The notes beneath the pieces were generated by a model. It was not told the origin of the DNA. It saw nothing but the letters and a program-made list of their open reading frames with translations, and made no database searches. Below are positions 42,904 through 52,521 of a stretch of 64,000 nucleotides of DNA, piece by piece. Both the position numbers and the translations under genes were made by a program. Within the stretch, counting starts at the first letter, position 1. The number at the start of each line of letters is the position of its first letter. This DNA comes from Polaromonas sp. CG_9.7 (GTDB lineage: Bacteria > Pseudomonadota > Gammaproteobacteria > Burkholderiales > Burkholderiaceae_C): positions 28,297-92,296 of the forward strand of contig NZ_JADOVG010000015.1 in the NCBI RefSeq assembly GCF_015752205.1, read 5' to 3'.

Positions 42904-43821
42904 ATGACACAGCACATCAGACTCATAGGCGCACCCACCGATGTCGGCGCGGGCACGCGCGGCGCCTCGATGGGGCCAGAAGCCTTGCGCGTGGCCGGCA
43001 TGCAACGCACGCTGGAAAGCCATGGCCTGGGCGTCACCGACCAGGGCAACCTCAGCGGACCGGCCAACCCCTGGCAACCCCCCATGGGCGGCTACCGCCA
43101 TCTGGTCGAGGTCGCGGCCTGGAACCATGCGGTGCACGAAGCGGTGCACACGGCGCTGGTCGAAGGCGAAATGCCGGTGCTGCTGGGCGGCGACCACTGC
43201 CTGGCCATCGGCTCGATCAGCGCGGTGGCGCGTCACTGCCGCCAGACCGGAAAAAATCTGCGCGTGCTGTGGCTGGACGCGCACACCGACTTCAACACCG
43301 ACGCTTTGACGCCGACCGGCAACACCCACGGCATGCCGGTGGCGGTGCTGTGCGGCCACGGACCGGCCGAACTGACCGGCATTGGCGGACAGTCGCCGGC
43401 GATCGAGCTGTCGGCGATTCGCCAGATCGGCATCCGCAGCGTCGATGCCGGCGAAAAACGCTTTGTCCAGGCATCGGGACTGGAGGTGTTCGACATGCGC
43501 TACATCGACGAAATGGGCATGAAACGCACCATGGAAGCAGCGCTGGCGGGCATGGACGACAACACGCACCTGCATGTGAGCTTTGACGTGGACTTTCTGG
43601 ACGCCAGCTTCGCGCCCGGCGTCGGCACCGCCGTCAAGGGCGGACCGACCTACCGTGAGGCGCAGCTGTGCATGGAAATGATTGCCGACACCGGCCGGAT
43701 GGCGTCGCTGGACGTGATGGAGCTGAACCCGGCGCTGGACGTGCGCAATGCCACGGCGGAAGTGGCGCTGGATTTGATCGAAAGCCTGTTCGGAAAAAGC
43801 ACGCTGATGCGCCGGGGATAA
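42904..43821 (+). CDS. rocF: Arginase
   Basis: 305-residue Mn-dependent hydrolase splitting arginine to ornithine and urea. The metal-binding motifs GGDHCLAIGS, WLDAHTDFN and SFDVDFLDASFAPG are intact, and MELNPALD near the C-terminus completes the site. With the upstream cyclodeaminase it converts arginine to proline and releases nitrogen. Regulation is probably by the divergent Lrp-type protein. Confidence 0.95.
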   Translation: MTQHIRLIGAPTDVGAGTRGASMGPEALRVAGMQRTLESHGLGVTDQGNLSGPANPWQPPMGGYRHLVEVAAWNHAVHEAVHTALVEGEMPVLLGGDHCLAIGSISAVARHCRQTGKNLRVLWLDAHTDFNTDALTPTGNTHGMPVAVLCGHGPAELTGIGGQSPAIELSAIRQIGIRSVDAGEKRFVQASGLEVFDMRYIDEMGMKRTMEAALAGMDDNTHLHVSFDVDFLDASFAPGVGTAVKGGPTYREAQLCMEMIADTGRMASLDVMELNPALDVRNATAEVALDLIESLFGKSTLMRRG

Positions 43822-43870
43822 AGCAACATCATCTGGCACGTCCGTGGCGGCGATCAAAGCTCGACGGATT

Positions 43871-43920
43871 GCCATTTGCTATGGTATTTATAGCTGCTAA
43901 AGCATATGCAGCAAGCGCAA
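43871..43920. repeat. Short AT-cored repeat after arginase
   Basis: TTGCTATGGTATTTATAGCTGC, then GCAGCAAGCGC. It lies in the 365-bp gap 43822-44186, which otherwise holds only a hairpin-repeat copy. Confidence 0.5.
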
Positions 43921-44084
43921 CAGATCTATTTGGTACAAAAAATTTATTTTCTGCTCAGAACATGCACGTCCCGAAGGCTGAAAACCAGCCGGCGCCACCA
44001 GAAGCTACAGAACCCGCTTTACCGTACCAGAAGCGCAGCCGCATATCAGGGGCAGCGAACCTGGCAAAGAGGGACGAGCGGCGC

Positions 44085-44186
44085 CCATCCCCACCAGCAA
44101 GGGCCGCGGAACCGGCTTCGCCGGGCCGCAGGCGCAGCGGCCCCCTTGGGGGGCAGCGAACCACACGCAGTGGGGAGCGTGGGGGC
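44085..44186 (-). repeat. Stop-adjacent hairpin repeat after the TauE-like gene
   Basis: Read on the minus strand it begins GGCCCCCACG right after the TAG of the TauE-like gene and carries the GCCCCCC/GGGGGGC hairpin, then the CTGCGCCTGCGG stretch of the 8837 units. A more worn partial copy may precede it at about 44049-44084. Confidence 0.75.
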
Positions 44187-44861
44187 CTAACTCACACACC
44201 AGGGCGCGGTGTCATGCGCCAGCCCCATCCACAAGGCCCAGCCCGAGGTGGCCGCCAGCGCCAGACCGGCCAGACGTATCCCCCACTCGCCGCTGCCGCC
44301 GCCGTGCAGGCGCAGCAGCAGCCAGGGGCCGATCAGCAGGGACACGCTGCTGCCCAGCGCAAACAGCGCCATGGTCAGCGCGCCATCGAGCGGACCGCCG
44401 CTAAGCGCCGCCACCAGCACCGCCGAATACAGCAAGCCGCAGGGCATGAAGGCCCAGAGTGCGCCAATGGCCAGCGGCGCGCCCCGGCCCCAGGACGCAT
44501 TGAAAGCCCGAACCCGCCGCCACACGCTGCGCGCCGTGCTGTCGAGCCACGCCGGCTGACGGGCCAGCACGACCAGCATGAGCCCCATCACCATCACGGC
44601 GACATGAAACAAGGTCCAGACCGGGCGCATGACCGCCGTCTGGGTGGTCAGCCATCCCAGGCCCTGCATCGACGCGGCAGCCACCGCACCGAGCGCCGAA
44701 TAGCTGGCCAGCCGGCCGGCCTGAAAGCTCCAGAGGGCCGACGTCTTGCGCGCACCGGCCGCATTGCCGATACCGGCGCAGGCGGCGCCGCACATGGCGA
44801 TGCAGTGCGGCCCGCCGGCCAGCCCCATCAGTAAGGCCGTCAGGGCCAGCGAAGTTTGCAT
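44187..44861 (-). CDS. Sulfite exporter TauE/SafE (COG2836-like) membrane protein
   Basis: 224 residues, about six transmembrane helices, with the motif GLAGGPHCIAMCGAACAG at the N-terminus and LWAFMPCGLLYSAVLVAALSGG in the middle. The paired Cys/His motifs are typical of this group, which is often linked to cytochrome oxidase or copper-handling genes. Its place near hemN, fnr and the cco genes fits a role in assembling the cbb3 oxidase or handling copper. Confidence 0.8.
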   Translation of the reverse strand: MQTSLALTALLMGLAGGPHCIAMCGAACAGIGNAAGARKTSALWSFQAGRLASYSALGAVAAASMQGLGWLTTQTAVMRPVWTLFHVAVMVMGLMLVVLARQPAWLDSTARSVWRRVRAFNASWGRGAPLAIGALWAFMPCGLLYSAVLVAALSGGPLDGALTMALFALGSSVSLLIGPWLLLRLHGGGSGEWGIRLAGLALAATSGWALWMGLAHDTAPWCVS

Positions 44862-44870
44862 GAGGATGTT

Positions 44871-45852
44871 TTAGATGATCAGGGACAACTTTGCCCGGGT
44901 GCGGTCGGCCTGAAGGTAACGGTCAAAGACCATGGCTACCTCGCGCAAGAAGTAACAGCCCATCACCGTCACCTGAATGCCGGTGTCGTTGACCTCCGCC
45001 AAGCCCTGCGCTTGCAGGCCGCCAAGCATTTCCAGCTCGGCAGAAAAATAGCGCTTGAAATCAATCAGGTCGCCCAGTTCAATCGACTCGAAATCCAGCT
45101 GGCCCTGGCACACCAGCGCCATGATGACGCTGCGCCGCACCAGGTCGTCGCGGGACAGCGCCAGTCCCCGCGCCACGGGCAATCGTCCCTGCTGCAGGTT
45201 GTCGTAATACGCGTCCAGGGTCTTGGCGTTCTGGCTGTAGCTGGCGCACAGCTTGCCAATGGCACAAACGCCCAGACCAATCAGGTCGGCGTCAGGCCGG
45301 GAGTTGTAGCCCTGCAAGTCGCGGTGCAGACGGCCCTGGCGCTTGGCAATTGCCAATGCATGGTTGGGCAGGGCAAACTGCCCCATGCCGATATGCACGT
45401 AACCGGCAGCCTGAAAGGCCGAAAAAGCGTGCATCTGCATGCAAATCCTGGCGTTGGCGTCAGGCAGCGCGGCAACGTCAATTCGCCGTTGCGGCTTGAA
45501 AAGCTGGGGCAGGTGGTCGTAGGCATACAGCGCAACACAGTCCGGGCGCAGCTGCACAAGCTGCGCCAGGGTGCGGTCAAACGATTGCGACGCTTGTTGC
45601 GGCAGCCCGCCAATCAGGTCCATGTTGATAGACTTAAAACCCATCACGCGCGCCGCTGCCATCTACGAAAAAACCTGTTCGGCAGGCTGGATGCGGTGAA
45701 CCGCTTTTTGCACCGCTCTGGCGCTGCGCAAGGGCCTGCACCGGCTGTTCGGACGTGAACGCTTGCACGAAGCGGTCTGCCGTTGGGTACGTGGTGTAGC
45801 AGGGTGCCGATGCATCGACACGGTGAATCAGTTCATGGCTGGGGATGGGCAT
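44871..45852 (-). pseudogene. hemN: hemN pseudogene (oxygen-independent coproporphyrinogen III oxidase) with internal deletion
   Basis: The N-terminal 45 codons (HELIHRVDASAPCYTTYPTADRFVQAF...ALAQRQSGA) run straight into a region that normally lies about 130 residues later (VQKAVHRIQPAEQVF, in another frame). A stop codon follows, and then the frame from MAAARVMGFKSINMDLIGGLPQQ to the normal C-terminus is intact. The missing piece contained the radical-SAM CxxxCxxC Fe-S site and the SAM-binding GGGTP. The product cannot catalyse the reaction. An intact HemF or another HemN must exist elsewhere if heme is made. Confidence 0.85.
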
Positions 45853-45951
45853 ACAATTAATTGCCAGTGCGTTCGTGACGGTTTCTTGAAACGCGCACCC
45901 GCGATTTCGGGGCAAGCAATGCCAATGTATCGTGAAGTCCGTATTGTTTGT

Positions 45952-45965
45952 TTGACCTATGTCAG
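45952..45965. promoter_or_regulatory. FNR-type box between hemN and fnr
   Basis: TTGAC-CTAT-GTCAG matches the FNR/Anr consensus TTGAT-N4-ATCAA with a mismatch in the outer base of the right arm. It lies 50 bases before the fnr start and could control both fnr and the divergent hemN remnant. Confidence 0.5.
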
Positions 45966-46014
45966 CAGTCAGCCTGACTAAAACCAGGCAACGAACCCAC
46001 ATCAGGAGAATGTC

Positions 46015-46812
46015 ATGTTCGAGGTCACACCAGAGTCCATGGGAACGGCCAAGCGCGGGGATATCGCAAGCGACACCAAGCTCCAGCCCATCACCCCTCT
46101 CAGCGTAAAAGTTGCCTGCTCCAACTGCAACCTTCGTGAACTTTGCATGCCAATGGGTTTGAAAGCCGATGAACTCGACCGGATCGAGGAAGTGGTTGCC
46201 GTGCGCCGCAAGGTCAAACGCGGAGCCCACCTGTACAGCAACGGTGAAAATTTCAGCTCCCTGTTTGCCATCCGCACCGGCTTTTTCAAAACCTGCATCA
46301 CCACCGAAGACGGCCGCAACCAGGTCACCGGATTTCAGATGGCGGGCGAAATTATCGGCCTGGACGGGATTGTCAAGGAGCACCACACCTGTGACGCCAT
46401 TGCGCTGGAAGACGCTGAAGTATGTGTGATGCCGTTTGACCGCATCGAGGAGCTGTCACGGGAAGTGGTCTCCCTTCAGCGCCATGTGCACAAGATCATG
46501 AGCCGCGAGATCGTTCGTGAACATGGCGTGATGTTGCTGCTTGGCAGCATGCGCGCAGAAGAACGCCTGGCTGCTTTTTTACTCAATCTGGTCCAGCGGC
46601 TGCATGCCCGCGGCTTCTCGCAATCCGAGCTTCTGCTGCGCATGACGCGAGAAGAAATCGGCAGCTACCTGGGACTGAAGCTTGAAACGGTCAGCCGGAC
46701 TTTTTCAAAATTTGTCGAAGACAAGATTGTGGAAGTCAAGCAGCGCCATGTGCGCATCCTGGACACCGAAGCGCTCAAGCTGATCGTCAACAACAACCAC
46801 AAACCCTGCTGA
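46015..46812 (+). CDS. fnr: FNR-type oxygen-sensing transcriptional regulator
   Basis: 265 residues. The N-terminal Cys cluster VACSNCNLRELCMP (three Cys) plus the later Cys in HHTCDAIALED would bind the oxygen-labile 4Fe-4S cluster. A cAMP-type beta-roll and a C-terminal helix-turn-helix (MTREEIGSYLGLKLETVSRTFSKF, with the E--SR recognition residues) follow. It activates microaerobic genes at TTGAT-N4-ATCAA sites, several of which lie in this window. An AGGAG precedes the ATG. Confidence 0.95.
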   Translation: MFEVTPESMGTAKRGDIASDTKLQPITPLSVKVACSNCNLRELCMPMGLKADELDRIEEVVAVRRKVKRGAHLYSNGENFSSLFAIRTGFFKTCITTEDGRNQVTGFQMAGEIIGLDGIVKEHHTCDAIALEDAEVCVMPFDRIEELSREVVSLQRHVHKIMSREIVREHGVMLLLGSMRAEERLAAFLLNLVQRLHARGFSQSELLLRMTREEIGSYLGLKLETVSRTFSKFVEDKIVEVKQRHVRILDTEALKLIVNNNHKPC

Positions 46813-46957
46813 GACCAAAACCGGGTAGGCCTGCGGCTGGCTGATTCCGTTTCCCAATCCCTCGAAAATCCGCTGCACAGCCGGAAACCGTGCGAAAGCA
46901 CCGCAATAAGCGGCAACAACCTGCCGGACTGATGCGGCGATGGAATGACAGGCGTTT

Positions 46958-47251
46958 TTAACGCGCCCTGACTTTCCGGGTGCCGTTTTTGGCCCGCCCC
47001 TTGAAAGCTGGTTCGCGGCGATTCACTTCAAAAGGCGACATGGCAAGCAAGGCCGTCAAGGCACTCGACGCCATGGTCAGCGCCCAGAATACAAAAAAAG
47101 CCAGGGTGTAGACCGCCTCGCGCGACAAGGCCAAAGGCTGGCCGAACCAATGCAGGCTTTGCGGATCGACCAGGGCAAACACGACCATTTCGATCACGCC
47201 CGCCAGCAGGAAGGCAGGCCATGCAATCCACATCATTCGTTGAGTCCACAT
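46958..47251 (-). CDS. Small membrane protein of the cco cluster, function unknown
   Basis: 97 residues with two transmembrane helices (WPAFLLAGVIEMVVFALVD and AVYTLAFFVFWALTMASSALTALL) and a basic C-terminus (RAKNGTRKVRAR). It is codirectional with fixH-like and ccoG and is probably in the same transcript. The family was not recognised beyond small proteins seen beside cbb3 oxidase genes. Confidence 0.65.
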   Translation of the reverse strand: MWTQRMMWIAWPAFLLAGVIEMVVFALVDPQSLHWFGQPLALSREAVYTLAFFVFWALTMASSALTALLAMSPFEVNRREPAFKGRAKNGTRKVRAR

Positions 47252-47330
47252 CGAGTTCAGGTCTTTCTTGCAGTTGGAGGATTGAATCGGCTTGTGATTT
47301 GAAGAACCCCGTTTGAATTTCCTTTATCGC

Positions 47331-47588
47331 TCAAGGCTCGGCAGGCGCCGGGGTCCCCGTGGCGGCATGGTTGCGAGCCTGCATTGCTGGCGCCATGTTG
47401 GTGGAAGGCACTTCCGGTTTCAAGGCACTCGGCACTGACTGCTGGCCGTAGCTTGGAACGACAGGATCAGGGATCTTGATGGCCAGGTACAGGGTAATGA
47501 ATGAGGCGACGACCACCACGGCAGGCAGTGCAAAAACCATCCATACATGGCCGAATTTCCACCAGGGCTGTCCATCTTCATTGTTCAT
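47331..47588 (-). CDS. FixH-like small membrane protein
   Basis: 85 residues: an N-terminal segment with PWWKFGHVWMVFALPAVVVVASFITLYLAI (one transmembrane helix, with the W-KFG-VWMV pattern seen in FixH), then a Pro/Ala-rich tail. True FixH is longer, so this may be a short family member. It lies between ccoG and the small membrane protein, on the same strand, in the usual place for fixH. Confidence 0.65.
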   Translation of the reverse strand: MNNEDGQPWWKFGHVWMVFALPAVVVVASFITLYLAIKIPDPVVPSYGQQSVPSALKPEVPSTNMAPAMQARNHAATGTPAPAEP

Positions 47589-47606
47589 GATGTTTCCATT
47601 GTTGAA

Positions 47607-49073
47607 TTAGCGGGGTACCAGAAACACTGATTTTTCGACCACACGACCCGGCGAGTTGACTGATTCGATTTCAAAATCGATCTCGTGCGAGCCGGGACTT
47701 GCGGCTTCGTACGGCAACTGCAGAGTCACGGCGACGCCCCGTGCCTGGGTTGCATCGACGGTGAATGTGCCTTCTGACGCCAGCGCCAGGCCTGGCAATC
47801 CGCTGGCGCTGAGGCGGTACTGCTGGGTGGTTTCGGTCGCATTCATCACCTGCAGGCGGTAGACATTTTCAATCTTTCCACCGCTCACAATACGCGCCAG
47901 CGAAGCACGGTCCCGAATGACATCGACCTTGAAGGGAGAACGCAGCGCCAGGCTGATGAACATGGCGGCGGTCACGGACAGCAAGATGGCCGTGTAGACC
48001 AGCACCCTGGGACGGAATATGCGGAGCACAAGCTGCGACTTCCCCCAGCCCTGCACCACCGCGTTCTGGGTCGAGTAGCGAATCAGGCCGCGTGGATAGC
48101 TCATCTTGTCCATCACGGTATCGCAGACATCGATGCACGCCGCGCAACTGATGCATTCGTATTGCAGCCCCTTGCGGATGTCGATTCCGGTTGGGCAGAC
48201 CTGGACACACAGCGTGCAGTCTATGCATGAACCCAGATTCAGGGCGGCTGGGTCGGCCTTCCTGGAACGGCCCCCCCGGGGTTCGCCGCGCGCCTCGTCG
48301 TAGGTGACGATCAAGGTGTCCTTGTCAAACATGGCGCTCTGAAAGCGGGCGTACGGGCACATGTACTTGCAAACCTGTTCACGCATGAACCCTGCGTTGC
48401 CATAGGTGGCAAAGCCGTAAAAGAAAACCCAAAAGGTTTCCCACGGCCCCATGCTTGCACTGATGAAGCTGACGCCCAGCTCCTTGATGGGCGTGAAATA
48501 GCCAACAAAGGTGAATCCCGTCCACAAGGCCAGGGCCATCCACAAAACCTGCTTGCTGGTCTTGCGCGCCAGCTTCTTGACCGACATGGGGCTGGCGTCA
48601 AGTCGCAAGCGTGCCGAGCGATCGCCTTCGGTGATCTTTTCAAGCCAGAGAAAGATTTCGGTGTACACCGTCTGGGGACAGGCATAGCCGCACCACTGGC
48701 GACCGGCTACCGCCGTGAATAAAAACAGTCCCAGCGCCGAAATGACAAGAAGACCCGCCAGGTAAATGAAATCCTGCGGATAAAGCACCAGCCCCAGAAT
48801 ATAGAAGCGCCGCGCTTCCAGGTCAAACAAGACAGCCTGGCGCTGGCCCCACTCCAGCCATGGCAGACCATAGAAGACCAGCTGGGTGATCAAAACCGTG
48901 GCCCAGCGCCATTTCGAAAAAAATCCCGTCACGCTGCGCGGATAGATTTTCTGCTGGGCCTGGTAGAGGCTGCCTGATTCGCCATCGCCAGAGCCTGACG
49001 CGGCCTGCAACTGCTCTGCTGCCATGACCGCGATGGGAATGATTTTTCGAGGCGTCGGCTTTGAATTATTCAC
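47607..49073 (-). CDS. ccoG: Cytochrome c oxidase accessory protein CcoG
   Basis: 488 residues. An N-terminal membrane part (SLYQAQQKIYPRSVTGFFSKWRW, several helices) contains the CGYACPQTVYTE site. Two 4Fe-4S ferredoxin motifs follow (CIDCTLCVQVCPTGIDI and CISCAACIDVC). After a further helix the periplasmic Ig-like IG domain ends in VEKSVFLVPR. CcoG helps deliver or reduce copper for cbb3 oxidase assembly. GTG at 49073 is preferred because a GGAG precedes it; a TTG at 49091 is also in frame. Confidence 0.93.
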   Translation of the reverse strand: MNNSKPTPRKIIPIAVMAAEQLQAASGSGDGESGSLYQAQQKIYPRSVTGFFSKWRWATVLITQLVFYGLPWLEWGQRQAVLFDLEARRFYILGLVLYPQDFIYLAGLLVISALGLFLFTAVAGRQWCGYACPQTVYTEIFLWLEKITEGDRSARLRLDASPMSVKKLARKTSKQVLWMALALWTGFTFVGYFTPIKELGVSFISASMGPWETFWVFFYGFATYGNAGFMREQVCKYMCPYARFQSAMFDKDTLIVTYDEARGEPRGGRSRKADPAALNLGSCIDCTLCVQVCPTGIDIRKGLQYECISCAACIDVCDTVMDKMSYPRGLIRYSTQNAVVQGWGKSQLVLRIFRPRVLVYTAILLSVTAAMFISLALRSPFKVDVIRDRASLARIVSGGKIENVYRLQVMNATETTQQYRLSASGLPGLALASEGTFTVDATQARGVAVTLQLPYEAASPGSHEIDFEIESVNSPGRVVEKSVFLVPR

Positions 49074-49122
49074 AGGGCATGCTCCATGCAAAACCCCGGC
49101 AGGGGCCTTGCCGGGTAAAAAA

Positions 49123-50043
49123 TCACTTCAGCGCTACTGCGCCCGGTTTGTTGGACAAGCTCCAAACATAGGATGCCAGCACATGAATCTGGGAGTCGGT
49201 GAGCTTGCCCTCTTGCGCAGGCATCTGGTTGACCTTGCCGTTGTTGATCATGGCCACGATGGCGTTTTCACCCCAGCCGTGCAACCAGATGTCGTCGGTC
49301 AAATTGGGCGCGCCGATGGCCTGATTGCCTTTTCCATCCACGCCATGGCAGGCCGCGCAGGCACCGAACTTGCTCTTTCCGAGCGAAGCCTTGACCGAAT
49401 CGTGCGGGCTGGCTGACAGGCTCAAAACGTAATGCGCCACATTGCGCACGTCATCCGAAGACCCCACCGCAGCCGCCATGGGGGGCATGTTGCCGATGCG
49501 TCCCTTGACCAAAGTTTCGACAATCTTGTCGGGCGTCCCGCCATGCAGCCAGTCCTTGTCCGACAGATTGGGAAATCCCTTGCTGCCCCGGGCATCCGAG
49601 CCGTGGCACTGCGAGCAGTTGTTCATGAACAGTCGCTCGCCAATTGCCATCGCCTGGGGATCGCCCGCCACGTCTTCGGGCTTCATGCTGTTGAATCTGG
49701 CGTACAAAGGCTCGACCGCCTTGTTGCCTTTGGCCACTTCCGCCTCGTACTGGCCGATGGCGCTCCAGCCAAACTTGCCGGCGTAAGTGCCAAGGCCTGG
49801 GTAAAGGGCAAGGTAGGCCAGCGCAAAAATCACGGTGATGATGAACAGCCACACCCACCAGCGTGGCAGCGGATTGTTCATCTCGCGCAGGTCACCGTCC
49901 CACACGTGACCGGTGGTGTTGTCATTGGCCGTCATGGCTTTGGCCTTGCCGCTGAACCACAGCAGCAGCAGGCAGGCAAAGATGCCGGCCAGTGAGATGC
50001 CGGTGACATAGAACGACCAGAAACTGCTGGTGAAATCACTCAT
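49123..50043 (-). CDS. ccoP: cbb3-type cytochrome c oxidase diheme subunit
   Basis: 306 residues. Two transmembrane helices near the N-terminus (residues about 8-30 and 62-82) are followed by two cytochrome c domains with CSQCH and CAACH heme sites. Met ligands appear in NMPPM and NQMPA. CcoP receives electrons and passes them to CcoO and CcoN in the periplasmic face of the membrane. It overlaps ccoQ by four bases. Confidence 0.97.
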   Translation of the reverse strand: MSDFTSSFWSFYVTGISLAGIFACLLLLWFSGKAKAMTANDNTTGHVWDGDLREMNNPLPRWWVWLFIITVIFALAYLALYPGLGTYAGKFGWSAIGQYEAEVAKGNKAVEPLYARFNSMKPEDVAGDPQAMAIGERLFMNNCSQCHGSDARGSKGFPNLSDKDWLHGGTPDKIVETLVKGRIGNMPPMAAAVGSSDDVRNVAHYVLSLSASPHDSVKASLGKSKFGACAACHGVDGKGNQAIGAPNLTDDIWLHGWGENAIVAMINNGKVNQMPAQEGKLTDSQIHVLASYVWSLSNKPGAVALK

Positions 50044-50225
50044 TTTTTTCTTCCTTGTCCCGTTCCTGGGCGCTGTGCGTCTTCGTCTTGTTCAAAGGGC
50101 AGTTGGGCCGCCTCGTCGAAACCCTTGGCATTGCGGCTGGACCAGGCCCACGCGACGATGCCGATGAAAACAAGAAAAGTGGCCACCGTCACGATGGACC
50201 TGAGGGTGTTGATATCCATGGTCAT
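50040..50225 (-). CDS. ccoQ: cbb3-type oxidase small subunit CcoQ
   Basis: 61 residues (59 if the second ATG, at 50219, is used): a short N-terminus, one transmembrane helix (IVTVATFLVFIGIVAWAWS), then an acidic soluble tail with FDEAAQLPFEQDEDA. CcoQ stabilises the complex. It lies between ccoO and ccoP on the same strand. Confidence 0.9.
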   Translation of the reverse strand: MTMDINTLRSIVTVATFLVFIGIVAWAWSSRNAKGFDEAAQLPFEQDEDAQRPGTGQGRKK

Positions 50226-50237
50226 GTGCCTCTGTGC

Positions 50238-50864
50238 TTATTTGCGGTGAATGCCGAGCACCTGCAAATAGGCGATCACGGCTTCCATCTCGGTTTTTCC
50301 CTTGACATCGGTGGCCGCCGACGCAATTTGCGCATCGGTGTACGGCGTGCCCACTGTGCGCAGTCCCTCCATGTGGGCCTTGATCGAACCGTCATCAACC
50401 AGGCTTGTTGTCAGCCATGAATAGGCGGGCATGTTGGACTCGGGCACCAGGTCGCGCGGATTGTTCAGGTGAATCCGGTGCCATTCGTCGCTGTACTTGC
50501 CGCCCACCCGAGCCAGGTCGGGACCGGTTCGCTTGCTGCCCCACTGGAAGGGATGGTCGTAAACGAACTCGCCGGCGACCGAATAAGGCCCGTAGCGCAG
50601 GGTTTCAGCGCGGAACGGACGAATCATTTGCGAATGGCAGTTGTAGCAGCCTTCACGCTGGTAAATGTCACGCCCGATGACCTGCAGCGCGGTGTAGGGC
50701 TGCAGCCCCTTGATGGGCTCGGTCGTCGACTTCTGGAAGAACAGCGGGACGATCTCCACCAGGCCGCCGACAGCGAGCACCAGCAGGATCAGCACGATCA
50801 TCAGGAAGTTGCTGGTTTCGACCTTCTCGTGAGAAAGTCCACCGCTCGATTTTTGGTTAGCCAT
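50238..50864 (-). CDS. ccoO: cbb3-type cytochrome c oxidase monoheme subunit
   Basis: 208 residues. One N-terminal transmembrane helix ([24 protein letters not shown]), then a cytochrome c domain with [18 protein letters not shown]. The axial Met is in [12 protein letters not shown]. The gene is in the ccoNOQP operon, 13 bases after ccoN. Confidence 0.97.
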   Translation of the reverse strand: MANQKSSGGLSHEKVETSNFLMIVLILLVLAVGGLVEIVPLFFQKSTTEPIKGLQPYTALQVIGRDIYQREGCYNCHSQMIRPFRAETLRYGPYSVAGEFVYDHPFQWGSKRTGPDLARVGGKYSDEWHRIHLNNPRDLVPESNMPAYSWLTTSLVDDGSIKAHMEGLRTVGTPYTDAQIASAATDVKGKTEMEAVIAYLQVLGIHRK

Positions 50865-50877
50865 ATTGTTGTTTTCC

Positions 50878-52314
50878 TCAAGCGTGGGCCATAGCCGCCG
50901 GAATGTTGACGGTGACAGAGCGACCCGCCGTGGCCGTCTTGTAGGTGTTCCAGAGCATGATCACCATGCCGCTCAAATACAGCACGCCGCCCAGCAGACG
51001 CAAGACATAAAAGGGGAACGTGGCCTTGACCGATTCGACGAAGGTGTAGGTCAGCGTGCCATCCGGATTCACCGCACGCCACATCAGGCCCTGCATGACA
51101 CCGGCAATCCACATGGCCGCGATGTAGATCACGATGCCGATGGTGGCGGTCCAGAAATGCACCTCGACCGCTTTCATGCTGTACATCTGCTTCTGGCCGA
51201 AAAGGCGCGGGATCAGGTAGTACATGCTGCCGATGGTGATCAGGCCCACCCAGCCCAGGGCACCCGAATGCACGTGTCCAATGGTCCAGTCGGTGTAGTG
51301 CGACAGCGCGTTGACGGTCTTGATGGACATCATCGGGCCTTCGAACGTGCTCATGCCGTAGAACGACAGCGACACGATCAGAAAGCGCAGGATGGGGTCG
51401 TCGCGCAGCTTGTGCCAGGCGCCCGACAGCGTCATGATGCCGTTGATCATGCCGCCCCAGCTTGGCGCCAGCAGGATCAGCGAAAACGCCATGCCGACAG
51501 ACTGGGTCCAGTCAGGCAACGCGGTGTAGTGCAGGTGGTGCGGACCGGCCCACATGTAGGTAAAAATCAGCGCCCAAAAGTGAACGATGGACAGGCGGTA
51601 GGAATACACCGGGCGCTCGGCCTGCTTGGGAATGAAGTAATACATCATGCCCAGGAAACCGGCCGTCAGCAGGAAGCCCACGGCGTTGTGCCCGTACCAC
51701 CACTGCACCATGGCGTCCTGCACGCCGGCATAGGCCGAGTAGGACTTCATCAAGCCGACCGGAATGACCGCATTGTTCACCAGGTGCAGCATGGCGATGG
51801 CGATGATGAACGCGCCATAGAACCAGTTGGCCACGTAGATGTGCCGGACCTTGCGGGTGCCGACCGTGCCAAAAAACACAAAGGCATAGGCCACCCAGAC
51901 CAGCGTGATCAGGATGTCGATGGGCCATTCGAGTTCGGCGTATTCCTTGCTCTGCGTGTACCCCATCGGCAGGGAAATCGCCGCCGCCACAATGACCACC
52001 TGCCAGCCCCAGAAGACGAACGCGGCCAGCTTGTCGGAAAACAGCCTGACCTGGCAGGTTCGCTGAACCACGTACAGGGATGTGCCCATCAGCCCGCAGC
52101 AGCCAAACGCGAAGATCACCGCATTGGTGTGCAGCGGCCGCAGTCGCCCGTAGCTGAGCCAGGGGACTCCCGCAATAAGGTCTGGCCAGGCCAGCTGGGC
52201 CGCGATGATCACGCCGACCAGCATGCCAACCACCCCCCAGACCACCGTCATGATGGCGAACTGCCGCACAACGGTGTCGTTGTAGGTCGTTGCCCGTGTA
52301 TTGGCAAATGTCAT
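50878..52314 (-). CDS. ccoN: cbb3-type cytochrome c oxidase catalytic subunit
   Basis: 478 residues, 12 transmembrane helices. The heme/CuB ligands are visible: [11 protein letters not shown] (low-spin heme His), [10 protein letters not shown] and [13 protein letters not shown] for CuB, and HVHSGALGW. It reduces oxygen at very low concentration. An FNR box lies 60 bases upstream, so expression under microaerobic conditions is expected. First gene of ccoNOQP. Confidence 0.97.
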   Translation of the reverse strand: MTFANTRATTYNDTVVRQFAIMTVVWGVVGMLVGVIIAAQLAWPDLIAGVPWLSYGRLRPLHTNAVIFAFGCCGLMGTSLYVVQRTCQVRLFSDKLAAFVFWGWQVVIVAAAISLPMGYTQSKEYAELEWPIDILITLVWVAYAFVFFGTVGTRKVRHIYVANWFYGAFIIAIAMLHLVNNAVIPVGLMKSYSAYAGVQDAMVQWWYGHNAVGFLLTAGFLGMMYYFIPKQAERPVYSYRLSIVHFWALIFTYMWAGPHHLHYTALPDWTQSVGMAFSLILLAPSWGGMINGIMTLSGAWHKLRDDPILRFLIVSLSFYGMSTFEGPMMSIKTVNALSHYTDWTIGHVHSGALGWVGLITIGSMYYLIPRLFGQKQMYSMKAVEVHFWTATIGIVIYIAAMWIAGVMQGLMWRAVNPDGTLTYTFVESVKATFPFYVLRLLGGVLYLSGMVIMLWNTYKTATAGRSVTVNIPAAMAHA

Positions 52315-52373
52315 TTTTACCTCTTCTTTACTTGTTAACTCCTCAAGCGTATCGGGAGGTAAAGAATTTGAGG

Positions 52374-52387
52374 TTGACCTGCGTCAA
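52374..52387. promoter_or_regulatory. FNR box upstream of ccoN
   Basis: TTGAC-CTGC-GTCAA is a perfect inverted repeat of the FNR type, 60 bases before the ccoN start and overlapping the ccoS stop codon. Confidence 0.75.
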
Positions 52388-52521
52388 TCATCTCGAAGAA
52401 TGCGCTCGCCTTCTGCATCGATGTCTTCAAACTGGCCTCGGTAAATCGCCCAGGCCAGACCGCCCAGGATGAAAAAAACCAGAATGACCGACAAGGGAAT
52501 GAGCAAGTAAAGGATGTCCAT
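52384..52521 (-). CDS. ccoS: cbb3-type oxidase assembly protein CcoS
   Basis: 45 residues with one transmembrane helix (LLIPLSVILVFFILGGLAWAIYRGQF) and an acidic end (FEDIDAEGERILRDD), which is the CcoS signature. It is required for cofactor insertion into CcoN. Its start overlaps the ccoI stop by one base (TGATG), so it is coupled to ccoI. Confidence 0.9.
   Translation of the reverse strand: MDILYLLIPLSVILVFFILGGLAWAIYRGQFEDIDAEGERILRDD

Noticed and set aside
50866..52338. Open frame antisense to ccoN
   Set aside because: It is His/Arg/Gln-rich and covers a well-conserved oxidase subunit in the opposite direction.
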